From NCBI GenBank assembly GCA_963205455.1, contig CAUJJL010000196.1, positions 1 to 64,000 on the forward strand: 64,000 bases of DNA. Reading direction: 5' to 3'. The DNA comes from Verrucomicrobiota bacterium (GTDB lineage: Bacteria > Verrucomicrobiota > Verrucomicrobiia > Opitutales > Opitutaceae). Positions 43,489 through 53,911 of this stretch are shown here, in pieces. A model generated the notes under the pieces. It did no database searches. It saw nothing but the letters and a program-made list of their open reading frames with translations, and was not told the origin of the DNA. Position numbers and translations under genes: made by a program. The stretch's first letter is position 1, and the number at the start of each line of letters is the position of its first letter.

Positions 43489-45387
43489 ATGATCCCGGCC
43501 GCATCCCTATCACCCGCCGACTCGATGGTGGCTCCCTGGGAGTTCAGCATCGAACTTGTGCTGGTTCGCGGGCCCGACGGCCGCGTGGTCGCGGTCAACC
43601 AGGCATTTGCGAGAAAGTTTGGAGTTCCCGCGCGCAACTGGACGGCTTCCGACCCGAGCGTGCTGATCCATTCCGATGACCTCAGGGGTTGGAAGCAGGC
43701 GACGAGCCGACTCTCCCATGCGCCGTTTCGCTGTTCGCATGAGCACCGCTGGCTGACAGCCCAGGGCTGGCGCTGGATAGCGTGGGAGGAAAGCGCGGTG
43801 CGGGATGACGAGGGTTTGATAGTCGCCTTCCGGGCCATCGGAAGGGATGTCACCAAGCGCCGCCTTTCCGAGGAACATTTTCACAAGCTGGCGAACGCCG
43901 TCGAGCAGTCGCCGCTCGCAGTGATCATCACCACACCGGAGGGACTGGTGCAGTATGTGAATCCGCGCTATACCCAGATTACGGGTTACACGCTCGAGGA
44001 AATTTTCGAAAAGGACATCCAGGTGCTGCGCACAGGATTCGCCAACGATGCGGACTACGAGCGATTCTTTGCCACGGTGAGCGCGGGCAAGGAATGGCGC
44101 GGGGAGCTCTGCACACCCTGCAAGAACGACCGAAAGGTATGGGAGTTTGTCCAGGTGTCCCCGATCCGCAACCAGACGGACGAGATCACCCACCTGCTCT
44201 GCCTTCGGGAGGATATCACGGAGCGCAAAAAGCTCGAGGACCAGTTGCGCCAGGCCCAGAAGATGGAGAGCCTCGGAACGCTGGCGGGAGGCATCGCGCA
44301 TGATTTCAACAACATGCTGGCGATCATCAGCGGTTTTACGGAGATCGCGATGGCCCGGTCGGCCGACAACGATGACCAGCAGCGCTTCCTCAAGGAAATC
44401 TACAACGCTTCGCAGCGGGCGGTTGGGCTCGTGCGGCAGATTCTTACCTTCAGTCGAAAGACCGAGGTGAGCTATGGCCCCGTGTCGGTCAATCGCATGA
44501 TCCGCGATCTGGGAGGCATGTTTGCAGAGACGTTTCCGCGGACCATCTCATTTGAATTTCAGCTTGCCGAAGGCCTGCCGCTGATCGCTGCTGACCAGAA
44601 TCAGCTTCAGCAGGTCGTGATGAATCTCTGCGTGAATGCGCGGGATGCGATGTCCGAGGGTGGCAGCATCACGATTTCCACGAGCCGCGTGCCCGGGCTC
44701 TCGATCAGCCGGCTGGGAGGCGATTCGCGTCACCAGTACGTGTGTATCAAGGTTACGGATACAGGCTGCGGCATTCCGCCGCAGGTGCGGGACAGGATCT
44801 TCGAGCCGTTTTTCACGACCAAGCAGGAGGCCGGTGGAACCGGCCTTGGACTCTCGGTGGTGTATGGAGTGATCGCCAATCACAAGGGATTCATCGACTT
44901 GGAGAGCACGCAGGGCAAAGGCACGACCTTTCTTGTATACCTGCCCATTGAGCTGGCGGACACGAAGGGGCTGGTGGACGAGAATGGTGCGGCGACTGAG
45001 ATTCCCGTTGGCACAGAGAACATCCTGGTTGTTGAGGATGAAGGCAGTCTTCGCACCCTGCTGCGCGTTGTGCTGGAAATGCGAGGCTACAAGGTGCGCA
45101 CGGTCTCGGATGGAGGCGAGGCACTGGAGTTTCTGCTTGGCAATCCCGGGACCATTGACGCGGTGCTTCTTGACCTGAATCTGCCGCGGGTTTCCGGCGC
45201 GGAAGTCTACACGACGATCCGGAGGATCTGCCCGAAGGCCAAGGTCCTGGTGGTCAGCGGAAACATTCTACCCGAGGTGCGTGCTGAACTCGAGAAGCAG
45301 GGCCAGCGCGTGTTCGTGTCGAAACCGTATCGACTGCACGAATTGGGACGGCAGTTGCGGGAGTCCCTGGACGAGGCAAAGGCGTAA
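43489..45387 (+). CDS. PAS-PAS hybrid histidine kinase with C-terminal receiver
   Basis: 632 residues, no membrane helix, so cytoplasmic. A PAS-like domain at about 20-120, then a clear PAS/PAC at 130-245 (AVEQSPLAVIITTPEGLVQY, ending CLREDITERKKLEDQLRQAQ). The phosphoacceptor is His271 in LAGGIAHDFNNMLAI, the class common in kinases with a fused receiver. The ATPase has ARDAM (N box), DTGCGIP, FEPFFTTKQEAGGTGLGLS. The receiver (about 511-630) has Asp562 in LLDLNLP and Lys in VSKPY. No output domain, so phosphate must pass on or be drained. It follows the HDOD gene. Confidence 0.93.
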   Translation: MIPAASLSPADSMVAPWEFSIELVLVRGPDGRVVAVNQAFARKFGVPARNWTASDPSVLIHSDDLRGWKQATSRLSHAPFRCSHEHRWLTAQGWRWIAWEESAVRDDEGLIVAFRAIGRDVTKRRLSEEHFHKLANAVEQSPLAVIITTPEGLVQYVNPRYTQITGYTLEEIFEKDIQVLRTGFANDADYERFFATVSAGKEWRGELCTPCKNDRKVWEFVQVSPIRNQTDEITHLLCLREDITERKKLEDQLRQAQKMESLGTLAGGIAHDFNNMLAIISGFTEIAMARSADNDDQQRFLKEIYNASQRAVGLVRQILTFSRKTEVSYGPVSVNRMIRDLGGMFAETFPRTISFEFQLAEGLPLIAADQNQLQQVVMNLCVNARDAMSEGGSITISTSRVPGLSISRLGGDSRHQYVCIKVTDTGCGIPPQVRDRIFEPFFTTKQEAGGTGLGLSVVYGVIANHKGFIDLESTQGKGTTFLVYLPIELADTKGLVDENGAATEIPVGTENILVVEDEGSLRTLLRVVLEMRGYKVRTVSDGGEALEFLLGNPGTIDAVLLDLNLPRVSGAEVYTTIRRICPKAKVLVVSGNILPEVRAELEKQGQRVFVSKPYRLHELGRQLRESLDEAKA

Positions 45388-45512
45388 CTCCGTCGGAAAG
45401 CACGACCGACAGTCCTTCCGGCCAATGGTCCGAATGTCCGGACTACGGGAGAACAAACAATCCTGTCGGGGGCCGGGGGGGGCTATTTCATGGAAATGAA
45501 AAGCGCCTGCGA

Positions 45513-45540
45513 AACAGGGGGAAAGCGCAACAACCCTGTT
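45513..45540. repeat. Inverted repeat downstream of the kinase gene
   Basis: AACAGGG (45513-45519) and CCCTGTT (45534-45540) form a 7-bp stem with a 14-nt loop, about 125 bp after the kinase stop. It has no T-run. It might be a weak terminator or a protein-binding site. Confidence 0.35.
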
Positions 45541-45587
45541 GGACAAATCCTTAACTGATCGGGGAGTGGGTCGATGTAATCCAAGCG

Positions 45588-45686
45588 ATGATCCGTGGCA
45601 ATCCCATGCCTTTCGAGAGGCGATTGAATAATCCTGACGAGGAAGGATTTGTCGTCGACATCCTCAACGCGGAGGGGCGCACGTGA
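45588..45686 (+). CDS. Possible 32-residue leader protein overlapping the next kinase
   Basis: A short frame ATG 45588 to TGA 45684-45686 whose stop overlaps the next gene's start as GTGA. The protein reads [20 protein letters not shown], then [12 protein letters not shown]. The frame is open further upstream to a TAA at 45552-45554, without another ATG. The overlap suggests translational coupling, but the length is near chance. The GGAGG at 45671-45675 used by the next gene lies inside it. Confidence 0.3.
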   Translation: MIRGNPMPFERRLNNPDEEGFVVDILNAEGRT

Positions 45687-47752
45687 AAAGGATATGGCGC
45701 CATTTGAAGGAGCAACTACTGCCGGACGCGTCCGTTCTGCCCGGCGGTGATCTTCACTCCCCAACAGGCGAGGTGCTCACCGACAGGCAGATACTTGCGC
45801 CTGTCTATCGTCGTGGAGACAAGTGGATCGGGCTGGTCCTAGTGGCCCATTGCGCACTTGCGATCCTGTTGGCGCCCGTTCGGGGAACATGGCTTCTATC
45901 GGTTTTCCTAGCGCCGTCTGCGGTATTACTTTTCTGGATTCTGGTGCGACTCCTGCCCGGAGCTTTTGTCACCCGTGCGATTGCGGGAATCCTGATCCAG
46001 GTCTTTCTCGGACTGCATACCTACCAGTTTGGAGGGAGGGCAGAGATCCATTTTCTGTTCTTTACGGGTATCACCATGCTTGTTGTTTACGCTGACTGGC
46101 TGTGCCTCCTGCCCTCAGCACTTTTTGTTTCGCTTCAAAATGGGCTGCTTCTTGTGATGCAGGATTCAGTCCTCTCCCAGTCCTTCTTCGACATGCAACG
46201 GGTGACCAGGGGAAAGGTGCTCACCCATTGGAGCATCATGATGGTTCAATTGGCAACCGTCGGACTTGGTGCATGGCTTATCCGTCGTTATATTGTGTCG
46301 GAGCGTCGCAATCGCCAGCGCCTCGTCGAGCAGCAGGCGGAGCTTACGGAGCAGCTTGCACGTGCGCAGCATTCCGAAAATTTGCTCCAGCAGAGCGGTC
46401 AAGTCCTGCTGGAGACGCAGGGAAAGATGGCGCGCGAGATCCGCGAACGACGCAGGACCGAGGAGACACTGCTGCAGGCAAAGGCTGAACTCGAGGCGAC
46501 CAACCGCCAGCTTCAGGATTCAATCGCACGCGCGAACGAACTCGCCCTGTCGGCCGAAGTGGCCAATCAGGCCAAGAGTTCATTTCTGGCGGTGATGAGC
46601 CATGAAATTCGGACGCCGTTGAACGGCGTGATCGGCATGACCGAACTGATGCTCGACGGCGAACTTTCCGATCAGCACCGCGACAGCCTTGAGACGATCC
46701 GCTCGTCCGGGAACGGCCTGCTGGTCATTCTCAATGATGTGCTTGATTTCTCAAAGATCGAATCGGGCAGGCTCGATCTCGAAAAGATTCCTTTCGAGGT
46801 GTCCCGCGCGATTGATGATGTGGTGAGTCTGTTTTCAGGGAAGGCTTCGGCAAAAGGACTGGATCTCCGAGTGAAGGTAGAATCGGATGTGCCGCGGCGG
46901 GTTCTCGGTGATGTCACGCGCGTACGCCAGATCATTTCCAACCTTCTCAGCAATGCGGTAAAGTTTACAGAGCGCGGCGAAGTTGTGGTTGAGGTCTCGC
47001 GCCTGCCCCTTGAGTTGGCAGGGGAGTCTCAGACCAGGCTGCAATTCTCAATTCGGGACACAGGGCCGGGACTCGGACCAGAAGCACAGTCCCTGCTGTT
47101 CCAGCCCTTCACGCAGGCCGATGCTTCGACCTCGCGCAAATTTGGAGGAACCGGCCTTGGCCTTGCGATCTGTCGCCGCCTGGCCCAGTTGATGGGCGGG
47201 GATGCGTGGGTCAACAGCACCGTCGGGCAGGGGTCCACCTTTTCTTTCACCATTCTTGCCGAGATCGTTGATGCACCGATTGCGGCACCAGTCCCAACTC
47301 CGGTTTCGTCACTGCCGGTGCAGCCAATCGTTCCAATTGGCGGGGATGGCCTTCGCATTCTCCTCGTTGAGGACAATCTCGTGAACCAAAAGGTTGCCCT
47401 GACGATGCTCAAGCGCCTCGGACATGGCGCCGATATCGCCAATCACGGCGGCGAAGGGCTGGCGGCTGTGCGTGCGCGCGACTACGACATCGTTTTGATG
47501 GACTGGCACATGCCCGAAATGAATGGACTTGAGGCGACCCTTGCGATCCGGCGAGAACTGCCGCCGGGCCGCCAGCCATGGATCATCGGCCTGACCGCGA
47601 ATGCCATGACAGGCGACAGGGAGAAGTGCATCCAGGCGGGCATGGACGACTACATCACAAAACCCCTGCGCAAGGAGGAACTCAGTGGTGCCCTTGCGCG
47701 CGCGGGATCCCATCGCGAGTCGACACCGCCGGCGATTCCGGTGGAAGTGTAG
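45683..47752 (+). CDS. Membrane hybrid histidine kinase with receiver
   Basis: 689 residues; the GTG start at 45683 is supported by GGAGG 7 bp upstream. About five or six membrane helices lie at 48-205. They include [20 protein letters not shown], which resembles the MHF...YQDW motif of a membrane sensor region seen in some chemoreceptors and GGDEF proteins. A coiled coil (205-290) leads to His307 in [20 protein letters not shown]. The ATPase has [18 protein letters not shown] and [11 protein letters not shown]. The receiver (about 556-680) has Asp607 in [12 protein letters not shown] and Lys in ITKPL. The cue is unknown. Confidence 0.93.
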   Translation: MKRIWRHLKEQLLPDASVLPGGDLHSPTGEVLTDRQILAPVYRRGDKWIGLVLVAHCALAILLAPVRGTWLLSVFLAPSAVLLFWILVRLLPGAFVTRAIAGILIQVFLGLHTYQFGGRAEIHFLFFTGITMLVVYADWLCLLPSALFVSLQNGLLLVMQDSVLSQSFFDMQRVTRGKVLTHWSIMMVQLATVGLGAWLIRRYIVSERRNRQRLVEQQAELTEQLARAQHSENLLQQSGQVLLETQGKMAREIRERRRTEETLLQAKAELEATNRQLQDSIARANELALSAEVANQAKSSFLAVMSHEIRTPLNGVIGMTELMLDGELSDQHRDSLETIRSSGNGLLVILNDVLDFSKIESGRLDLEKIPFEVSRAIDDVVSLFSGKASAKGLDLRVKVESDVPRRVLGDVTRVRQIISNLLSNAVKFTERGEVVVEVSRLPLELAGESQTRLQFSIRDTGPGLGPEAQSLLFQPFTQADASTSRKFGGTGLGLAICRRLAQLMGGDAWVNSTVGQGSTFSFTILAEIVDAPIAAPVPTPVSSLPVQPIVPIGGDGLRILLVEDNLVNQKVALTMLKRLGHGADIANHGGEGLAAVRARDYDIVLMDWHMPEMNGLEATLAIRRELPPGRQPWIIGLTANAMTGDREKCIQAGMDDYITKPLRKEELSGALARAGSHRESTPPAIPVEV

Positions 47753-47814
47753 TCACGGACTGGATACGCCCCCGGTTTCCGCTGGAGAGGGCCTCCTGTG
47801 GTGGTATCGACTGG

Positions 47815-48360
47815 CTACTTGCGACCGGCCGCTTGCCGTGTTGCCGCCTCGGTCGCCTTTCGCTGGGCTTCCTCGTACGCCTTGCGTTGCTGAATGCCGA
47901 TTTCGAGGAGGTCGCTGACCAGCATGCGTGCTTCTCGCTCGGCCTCCGCGGGGGTGGAAGGCGGGGGAAGTGGGACAGTGGGGGCGATCGCGACGGTGGC
48001 AACGGCGGGACCGGAAATGGCAGCCACAGCAGGTTTCTTGAGCAGGAGCGTCCTGTTCTGATCCGCTATGCGGACCACGACGCTTTCCGCCTTGGCGTCG
48101 TAGCTGAGCGCGTTGATGCCATCCTCGGATTTGCCGATGCCAACCCAGACGCTGCGTTTGGCGGTTACGTCCGCGATGTTCACCATGACATTATTGCCCG
48201 CGACGATCACACCTGTGAACTCGTAGGAGGACGGTGCAGCGGTGGCGGGAGCCGCAGCCGATTCCGGAGGCAGGAAGGGCGACTGTTTGCGGGCGGGGGC
48301 CTCGCCCAGAGCGCAGGCTGCTGCGAGAAATGCGGCGGCGGCCCAAACTCGGAGGTGCAT
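47815..48360 (-). CDS. Small secreted hypothetical protein
   Basis: 181 residues from ATG 48360; an in-frame ATG at 48381 is possible. A signal peptide (HLRVWAAAAFLAAACALGEA) precedes a beta-rich segment (YEFTGVIVAGNNVMVNIADV, then SVWVGIGKSEDGINALSYDA). The end is a Pro-rich linker and a helical Ala/Glu/Arg tail. I do not recognise the family; the middle looks like a small OB- or SH3-like barrel. It starts 32 bp after rpoD stops, on the same strand. Confidence 0.6.
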   Translation of the reverse strand: MHLRVWAAAAFLAAACALGEAPARKQSPFLPPESAAAPATAAPSSYEFTGVIVAGNNVMVNIADVTAKRSVWVGIGKSEDGINALSYDAKAESVVVRIADQNRTLLLKKPAVAAISGPAVATVAIAPTVPLPPPSTPAEAEREARMLVSDLLEIGIQQRKAYEEAQRKATEAATRQAAGRK

Positions 48361-48392
48361 GATCGGTGGATTTGGGATCATGCGGAAGAGGC

Positions 48393-50210
48393 TCAATGCG
48401 GCACCAGGGGCGGCGGCTTGATCTGACCGGCCTGCGCCTGCTTCAGCAGGTTTTGTGCGTTGTCCGGCTGCTCGGCGTCGAAGAAACCCGTGAGCTGGCG
48501 GAGGCGCGTCGGGTGACGCATCTTGCGCAATGCCTTGGCCTCGATCTGGCGGATTCGTTCACGCGTGACCTTGAATTGTTTGCCCACCTCCTCGAGCGTG
48601 CGGCTGTAGCCGTCGACGAGACCAAAGCGCAGGGAAAGCACGCGACGTTCGCGCTCCGTGAGCGAGTCGAGGACATCGATGATCTTTTCTCGAAGGAGCG
48701 AGAAGGCCGTCATGTCGTATGGATTCTCGGCGCTCTTGTCCTCGATGAAGTCGCCAAAGCTTGTGTCGTCGCCGTCGCCGACGGGCGACTGCAACGAGAT
48801 GGGCTGCTGCGCCATCTTCATGATCTGCTGTACACGTTCCACCGGGAGGTTCATCTCATCGGCGACCTCCTCCGGGGTGGGCTCGTGACCGTATTCCTGG
48901 AGGAGCTGTTTCTGCACCTGCATCACCTTGTTGAGCGTCTCGATCATGTGGACCGGGATGCGGATGGTGCGAGCCTGGTCGGCGATGGAGCGGGTGATGG
49001 CCTGGCGGATCCACCAGGTGGCATAGGTGGAGAACTTGTAGCCCCTGCGGTACTCGAATTTCTCCACGGCCTTCATGAGCCCCATGTTGCCCTCCTGGAT
49101 GAGGTCGAGAAAAGAGAGTCCGCGGTTGGTGTATTTCTTGGCGATGGAAATGACCAGGCGCAGGTTGGCCTCCACCATTTCGGTCTTGGCCTGGTGTGCC
49201 TCCCTGACGTGCACATTGGTCTTCGCAACAATGTCGATCAGAGTCTGAGGCGCGATGCGGTGCTCGTGCTCGATCGCCTTGAAGCGTGCGGCGATGGCCT
49301 TCGTGTCGATCCCGGCGTCCTTGCGTGTCTTGGGATGTTTCGCCCGGTCGAGGAGCGCATTGAGGTCCTGGATCTCGGTCAGCAGCGGACGAATATCCAC
49401 GAGGTGTTCCTCATAGACCTTCAGCTTGAAGTAGAATTTCGAAAAATTGGAGCGCAGGGTTGATTCCCGCTTCCTGTGTTTTGTCAGGATCTTCTTCCGC
49501 TCCGCTTCATTGCGGGAAGAAAGATACTCGGCCCAGGATTCCGCGACCGCCTCCTCGTTTTTCTGCGTGACTTCAACCAGCTTGGGCAGGGCCTTGAAAT
49601 ACGCGTCGCGGCTTTCGATCTTCTTGTCGATGACAACGCGATCAAACCGTTCCTCGCGATTGAGCAGCTTGGTGCCCAGGCTGAGGATGTACTTCGCGAC
49701 ATTTGCGGCCTCAAAGAGCGCCTCCTGGGCCTTCAGTTCGGCGTTCTCAATGCGTTTGGAAATCTCAACCTCCTGTTCGCGCGTCAGCAGGGGGACCTGC
49801 CCCATCTGCTTGAGGTACATTCGAACCGGGTCATCCAGAATGTCATTCTGGGACGTGCGGGTCTCCTCCTCCTCGGCCTCCTCCTGGCGCTGCTTGAAGG
49901 ACTCCACCTCCTCCGACTCGATGATCTCGATATCGAGGTTCTGAAGGATCGAGAGGACATTGTCGATTTCGTCCTGGTTCTCGATCGAATCCGGGAGGGC
50001 CTCGTTGATGTCATCGAAAGTCAGGTAGCCCTGTTCCTTCGATTGCCGGATGAGTTGGCGGATCTTCTCGTTGATGTTTCCTCCGCCCGGTACCTCGGGA
50101 ATGTTGACTCCATCGGCGGGCGGGTGTGCACCCTTCTTGCTGAGGACCGCCTCGACTGCTTCGGATTGGTCGTCAATGGTTGCTGACTTGGCTTTGCTGC
50201 TGCGCGGCAT
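48393..50210 (-). CDS. rpoD: RNA polymerase primary sigma factor RpoD
   Basis: 605 residues. Region 1.1 is followed by region 1.2 ([20 protein letters not shown]), a non-conserved stretch, region 2 ([60 protein letters not shown]), region 3 ([20 protein letters not shown]) and region 4 ([40 protein letters not shown]). It recognises standard TTGACA/TATAAT promoters. It lies 31 bp downstream of dnaG, the classical macromolecular-synthesis gene order, without rpsU. Confidence 0.98.
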   Translation of the reverse strand: MPRSSKAKSATIDDQSEAVEAVLSKKGAHPPADGVNIPEVPGGGNINEKIRQLIRQSKEQGYLTFDDINEALPDSIENQDEIDNVLSILQNLDIEIIESEEVESFKQRQEEAEEEETRTSQNDILDDPVRMYLKQMGQVPLLTREQEVEISKRIENAELKAQEALFEAANVAKYILSLGTKLLNREERFDRVVIDKKIESRDAYFKALPKLVEVTQKNEEAVAESWAEYLSSRNEAERKKILTKHRKRESTLRSNFSKFYFKLKVYEEHLVDIRPLLTEIQDLNALLDRAKHPKTRKDAGIDTKAIAARFKAIEHEHRIAPQTLIDIVAKTNVHVREAHQAKTEMVEANLRLVISIAKKYTNRGLSFLDLIQEGNMGLMKAVEKFEYRRGYKFSTYATWWIRQAITRSIADQARTIRIPVHMIETLNKVMQVQKQLLQEYGHEPTPEEVADEMNLPVERVQQIMKMAQQPISLQSPVGDGDDTSFGDFIEDKSAENPYDMTAFSLLREKIIDVLDSLTERERRVLSLRFGLVDGYSRTLEEVGKQFKVTRERIRQIEAKALRKMRHPTRLRQLTGFFDAEQPDNAQNLLKQAQAGQIKPPPLVPH

Positions 50211-50241
50211 GGAAAATGAAAATAGAATAACGTCACGACAT

Positions 50242-52113
50242 TCAAAGCGGCGCCAGAATGATGGGCTGGCGAAGCTGTCGCTGAAGTTCGGAACGGAGTC
50301 TTAAGAGTGAAATTGCGTCGACGCTACTCTCCGCATGGTGGGTTGCTAAATCAAGGTCGATTTTCCGGAGCTGTGGCTCAAGCGCTCGGCCCCGTAGGCG
50401 CTGGACGCCTTCCTGCAAGACTTTTACTGGATCATCCAAGGTCGGCATGTCAAAGAGAAGGGAGGCAACCAATGCCTTTTCCTCAGGAGATTCGAGGAGA
50501 CTGTCGAGGTGGTCGCGCCCCGGCCAGTTGTCCTGTTCAAATTCGGCCAGGAAACGATTGAGGAGCACACCGCAGGGGTGGGTCAAATCGATCCATTCGT
50601 GGGGAAAGGCGTGAGCAAGGCGCTTGCCGAGCTTCTCCCAGTGGAGGCAAATCAGAAGCAAGTGCTGTTCGGGCGCGATATCACGGTGATTGGAAGAGGC
50701 CTGAGGTGATTGTGTGTTTGGGGAAGCCTCAGCGGAACCCTGTTTTTCCAAGGAGCGATGCTGCCGAAGAAGGCTGGACTGAAAATCCTTTTGAAGGGCC
50801 GCGACGGGCAGTTTGAGATACCCTGCGGCTTCGGCAAGGAACTGTGAGCGCGCGACTTCTGATTCTGTCGCTGCGACGATTGACTGGACCTGAACGGCTG
50901 CCCGCGTTTTCTCCTCGGGGGAGGAAGCATCGGCGTTCGGGAGAATGGAGAGGCAGGCGTATCCCATCGCCGAGAGGGAGCTCTTCTGAAGTTCCGTGTA
51001 GCCCGCGAGGCCGCGCTCGAGAAGCAGCAGATCGGGATCCACCTTGGAGGAGGAATGCGCCCCAAGGAAACGGACCTCGAGCCCCGTCTTGAGTGCCAGG
51101 GGAAGGAACCTCAGCGAAGCCTTCTGACCGGGGTCATCCGTGTCGAAGAAGCACTCGATTCGGTGCTGGTAGCGACGCAGGAGCAGCAATTGGGACTCCG
51201 TGATGGCGGTGCCCTGCGGGGCTACCGCGGTCTTGAGCCCCACGCTCCAGCATCGCAGTGCGTCGAGCTGCCCTTCCACGAGCACGAACGGACGGTTTTC
51301 CTTGCTGGCGGGATCCCGTGCGCGGTCCAGGTTGAAGAGGAGGTTTCCCTTGGTGAAGATCGGTGTTTCGGGTGAGTTGACGTATTTTGCCTCGCGCGAG
51401 GGATCTTCGGCGGGTGTGAGGTCCGTCTGTCGGCCGGTGAAGGCAACGATGCGCCCTTGATGGTCGCGAATGGGAATCATCAAGCGGCCTCGAAACCGGG
51501 CGCGCAGGCTTCCCATCGAAAGGACTGCGGAATCGCGGACAAAAAAGAGCCCGCACTGGCGGATCGCATCCTCGGAAAAACCTCGTTTGAGAACGGCCGC
51601 ACCGATGCCGGAGTCATCAGGTTCGGCGAGGCCAATCTTGAATTCATCGGCGAGTTCCGGGAGAAACCGACGTTTCTCGGTCCAATAGGAACGAATGTGG
51701 TCGCCGGCGGAGGTCCGTCCCTTGAAGTTCTGAAAATAGAATTCAGCGGCAAATTCGTGAAGGTCGAAGAGTTCCTGACGCAGGGATCGTTCTTCACGTG
51801 TCGGCCCGGTCCCCTCCTCATATTCAATGACAATCCCGAAGCGTTTGCCGAGAGTTTCCATTGCTTCGGTGAACGTAAGCTGTTCGGTGTCCCGCACGAA
51901 TGTGATGACGTCTCCCGCCTTTCCACAACCGAAGCACTTGAAGAACCCCTTGTCGGGATCGACATGAAACGAAGGGGTTTTTTCAGAATGAAACGGGCAC
52001 AGTCCCTTGAAGCGCGATCCCGCCTTTCGCAGCGTCATGACGCGGGAAACAACATCGACGATGTTCACCCGCAACTTGATGTCTCGCAGGCAGGTGGGTT
52101 TGATGACGGACAT
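50242..52113 (-). CDS. dnaG: DNA primase DnaG
   Basis: 623 residues. The N-terminal zinc-binding domain has Cys39, His42, Cys60 and Cys63 ([31 protein letters not shown]). The TOPRIM core has [20 protein letters not shown], then [20 protein letters not shown], and [16 protein letters not shown] with the acidic metal ligands. The C-terminal helical region binds the DnaB helicase and is less conserved. It synthesises RNA primers for replication. The gene leads the dnaG-rpoD operon and is divergent from the DUF362 gene. Confidence 0.96.
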   Translation of the reverse strand: MSVIKPTCLRDIKLRVNIVDVVSRVMTLRKAGSRFKGLCPFHSEKTPSFHVDPDKGFFKCFGCGKAGDVITFVRDTEQLTFTEAMETLGKRFGIVIEYEEGTGPTREERSLRQELFDLHEFAAEFYFQNFKGRTSAGDHIRSYWTEKRRFLPELADEFKIGLAEPDDSGIGAAVLKRGFSEDAIRQCGLFFVRDSAVLSMGSLRARFRGRLMIPIRDHQGRIVAFTGRQTDLTPAEDPSREAKYVNSPETPIFTKGNLLFNLDRARDPASKENRPFVLVEGQLDALRCWSVGLKTAVAPQGTAITESQLLLLRRYQHRIECFFDTDDPGQKASLRFLPLALKTGLEVRFLGAHSSSKVDPDLLLLERGLAGYTELQKSSLSAMGYACLSILPNADASSPEEKTRAAVQVQSIVAATESEVARSQFLAEAAGYLKLPVAALQKDFQSSLLRQHRSLEKQGSAEASPNTQSPQASSNHRDIAPEQHLLLICLHWEKLGKRLAHAFPHEWIDLTHPCGVLLNRFLAEFEQDNWPGRDHLDSLLESPEEKALVASLLFDMPTLDDPVKVLQEGVQRLRGRALEPQLRKIDLDLATHHAESSVDAISLLRLRSELQRQLRQPIILAPL

Positions 52114-52232
52114 GACAACAACGCGGTCGCGGAGTTAATGGACTTTCTGCCGGAGGTGAACACTGTCAAGTTTGCCTGTTTCAATCCTTAAAAATCACGA
52201 AACATTGCCGGCCCGCCGGCGACAGACAGACC

Positions 52233-53312
52233 ATGCGTTCACTTTTCGGAAGTTCACTGTTCCCTGTGCTTTGTATGCTGACGGCACTTTGCGTATCGGC
52301 GCCCGGCGTGCGTGGCCAGAGCGCCAATTCACTGCCGTCCGCCCCGCTGCCGCCACCTGCACCCCTGCTTCCGGTCTGGGAAACCTCGCTGCAGAACTTC
52401 GATCAGGCGATCTACGATCGCGAAGTGGAGCGCCTGTTCGTTCAGTTCGAGGCTTCGACAGGCAAGAGGATCCAGCCGACGGTGAAGAAGAAGGTCGGGC
52501 TAAAGATCTATGCGGACTCCGGCCAGGGCCTGGCCACGCCACATGCCCTGGTTCATGCGGTGATCCACGCGCTTGAGCAGCGGGGATTTGAACCTGCCAA
52601 TATATTCCTCGTCGGCCTGAATCAGCTCCGGTTGCGGCTCACCGGGTTCCTTCCCTCGCTTGCCACCGGTGAAACAGCCTACAAGGGACATCCGGTCTTT
52701 GTGCTCGAATCGGGGCGCTTTTTCGATCCGGTCTGGTTCTACGACAGTCCGCTGCCAAACCGTTTTGATCCGGTCCTTGCCGAGAAGCAGGTGGAGGGTG
52801 TCGACGCGAACAGCAGCGCCGAGCAGGATCGCAAGAGCTTCCTGGCAACGCCGCTGTTCCTCGATGCGGATTTCTGGATCAATCTGCCGGTTTTCACGGA
52901 TCATCCCATCCTCGGAGTAAATGGAGCTCTTGTTAATGCCACGCTTTGGAATGCTTCCAACACCGCCCGATTTTTCAGGTCGCCCGCCAATGCGCCAGCG
53001 GCAGTCGCTGAAATGAGCGCCATTCCCGAGTTGCGCGCCACGTGGGCATTCACGATTGCGAGCCTGGAGCGGTATCAGTTCATCGGGGGACCCTATTTCA
53101 ACTCCCTGTACACGGTATCAGAACCGAGGCTCTGGCTGAGTGCTGATCCGGTGGCGTTGGATTCCCTTGCGCTGGAGAAAATAAACACGTGGAGGAAGCG
53201 CTCCGGGTTTCAGCCGATCACCGACGAAATTCGCACGCTTGAGTTCGCGGAAATCCTGGGTGTCGGCACCGCACGTTCGCTCTCCACGCGCCTGTTCAAG
53301 CTCAACGAATAG
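52233..53312 (+). CDS. Secreted DUF362 protein
   Basis: 359 residues with a signal peptide (MRSLFGSSLFPVLCMLTALC, cleavage near VRGQS). The DUF362 hallmarks are the Lys/Gly-rich middle, FWINLPVFTDHPILGVNGAL and the terminal SADPVALDSLALEKINTWRK. Some DUF362 proteins carry Fe-S clusters next to this domain; no ferredoxin-type Cys motif is visible here. Function unknown. It is divergent from dnaG and 113 bp before nuoA. Confidence 0.75.
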   Translation: MRSLFGSSLFPVLCMLTALCVSAPGVRGQSANSLPSAPLPPPAPLLPVWETSLQNFDQAIYDREVERLFVQFEASTGKRIQPTVKKKVGLKIYADSGQGLATPHALVHAVIHALEQRGFEPANIFLVGLNQLRLRLTGFLPSLATGETAYKGHPVFVLESGRFFDPVWFYDSPLPNRFDPVLAEKQVEGVDANSSAEQDRKSFLATPLFLDADFWINLPVFTDHPILGVNGALVNATLWNASNTARFFRSPANAPAAVAEMSAIPELRATWAFTIASLERYQFIGGPYFNSLYTVSEPRLWLSADPVALDSLALEKINTWRKRSGFQPITDEIRTLEFAEILGVGTARSLSTRLFKLNE

Positions 53313-53425
53313 CGGCTCAACGAAGAATGCAATGAATCCAGGTGCGCCTCCTGCGGAGCGATTCACCTCCTGCGAGGGAAAAATCCCTTGCTCCAAGGGA
53401 ATAACAGGCAACAAATGATAGCCGC

Positions 53426-53818
53426 ATGACACCTGCCGTTGTCGATTCATCCGCTGACTACCTGCCAATCCTCGTGCAGGTATTGCTCGCAGCTGGTCTG
53501 GCTGGAGCGATTGTCGGGATCAGCCAGCTTCTCGGGCAGCGCTCCGCGAAGAACGCGATCAAGGACTCTGCGTACGAATGCGGCGTGAAACCCGAAGGCA
53601 TCACGCATGCCCGCTTTGCGGTGAAGTTCTACGTCACCGCGATGCTGTTCATCATATTCGATATTGAAGTGGTCTTCCTGATACCCTGGACGTTCATCTA
53701 TCGGGAGTTCCTCGCCAATCACATCGCCATACTCGGTCCAATCTCCTTCTTCCTGTTCGTTCTGGTCCTGGGACTTTTCTACGAAGTGAAGAAAGGGGCT
53801 TTGGAATGGGAGAGGTGA
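53426..53818 (+). CDS. nuoA: NADH-quinone oxidoreductase subunit A, isolated
   Basis: 130 residues with three membrane helices. NuoA is a membrane subunit of complex I. Signatures are KDSAYECGVKPEGITHARFA with the conserved loop Cys, then VKFYVTAMLFIIFDIEVVFL and the third helix FFLFVLVLGLFYEVKKGALE. nuoB and other complex I genes do not follow; the next gene is the EIIA-diadenylate cyclase fusion. It may be an extra or relocated copy, or the only copy with the rest of nuo elsewhere. Confidence 0.95.
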   Translation: MTPAVVDSSADYLPILVQVLLAAGLAGAIVGISQLLGQRSAKNAIKDSAYECGVKPEGITHARFAVKFYVTAMLFIIFDIEVVFLIPWTFIYREFLANHIAILGPISFFLFVLVLGLFYEVKKGALEWER

Positions 53819-53911
53819 TCGAGAACCGGTTGTTGGGGAGAGGGACGCGGCGCATGGTGATGTCCCAACGCCTGCGCATGGGCTGATCCGGCAATTTAAC
53901 CCTGTCCTCCG

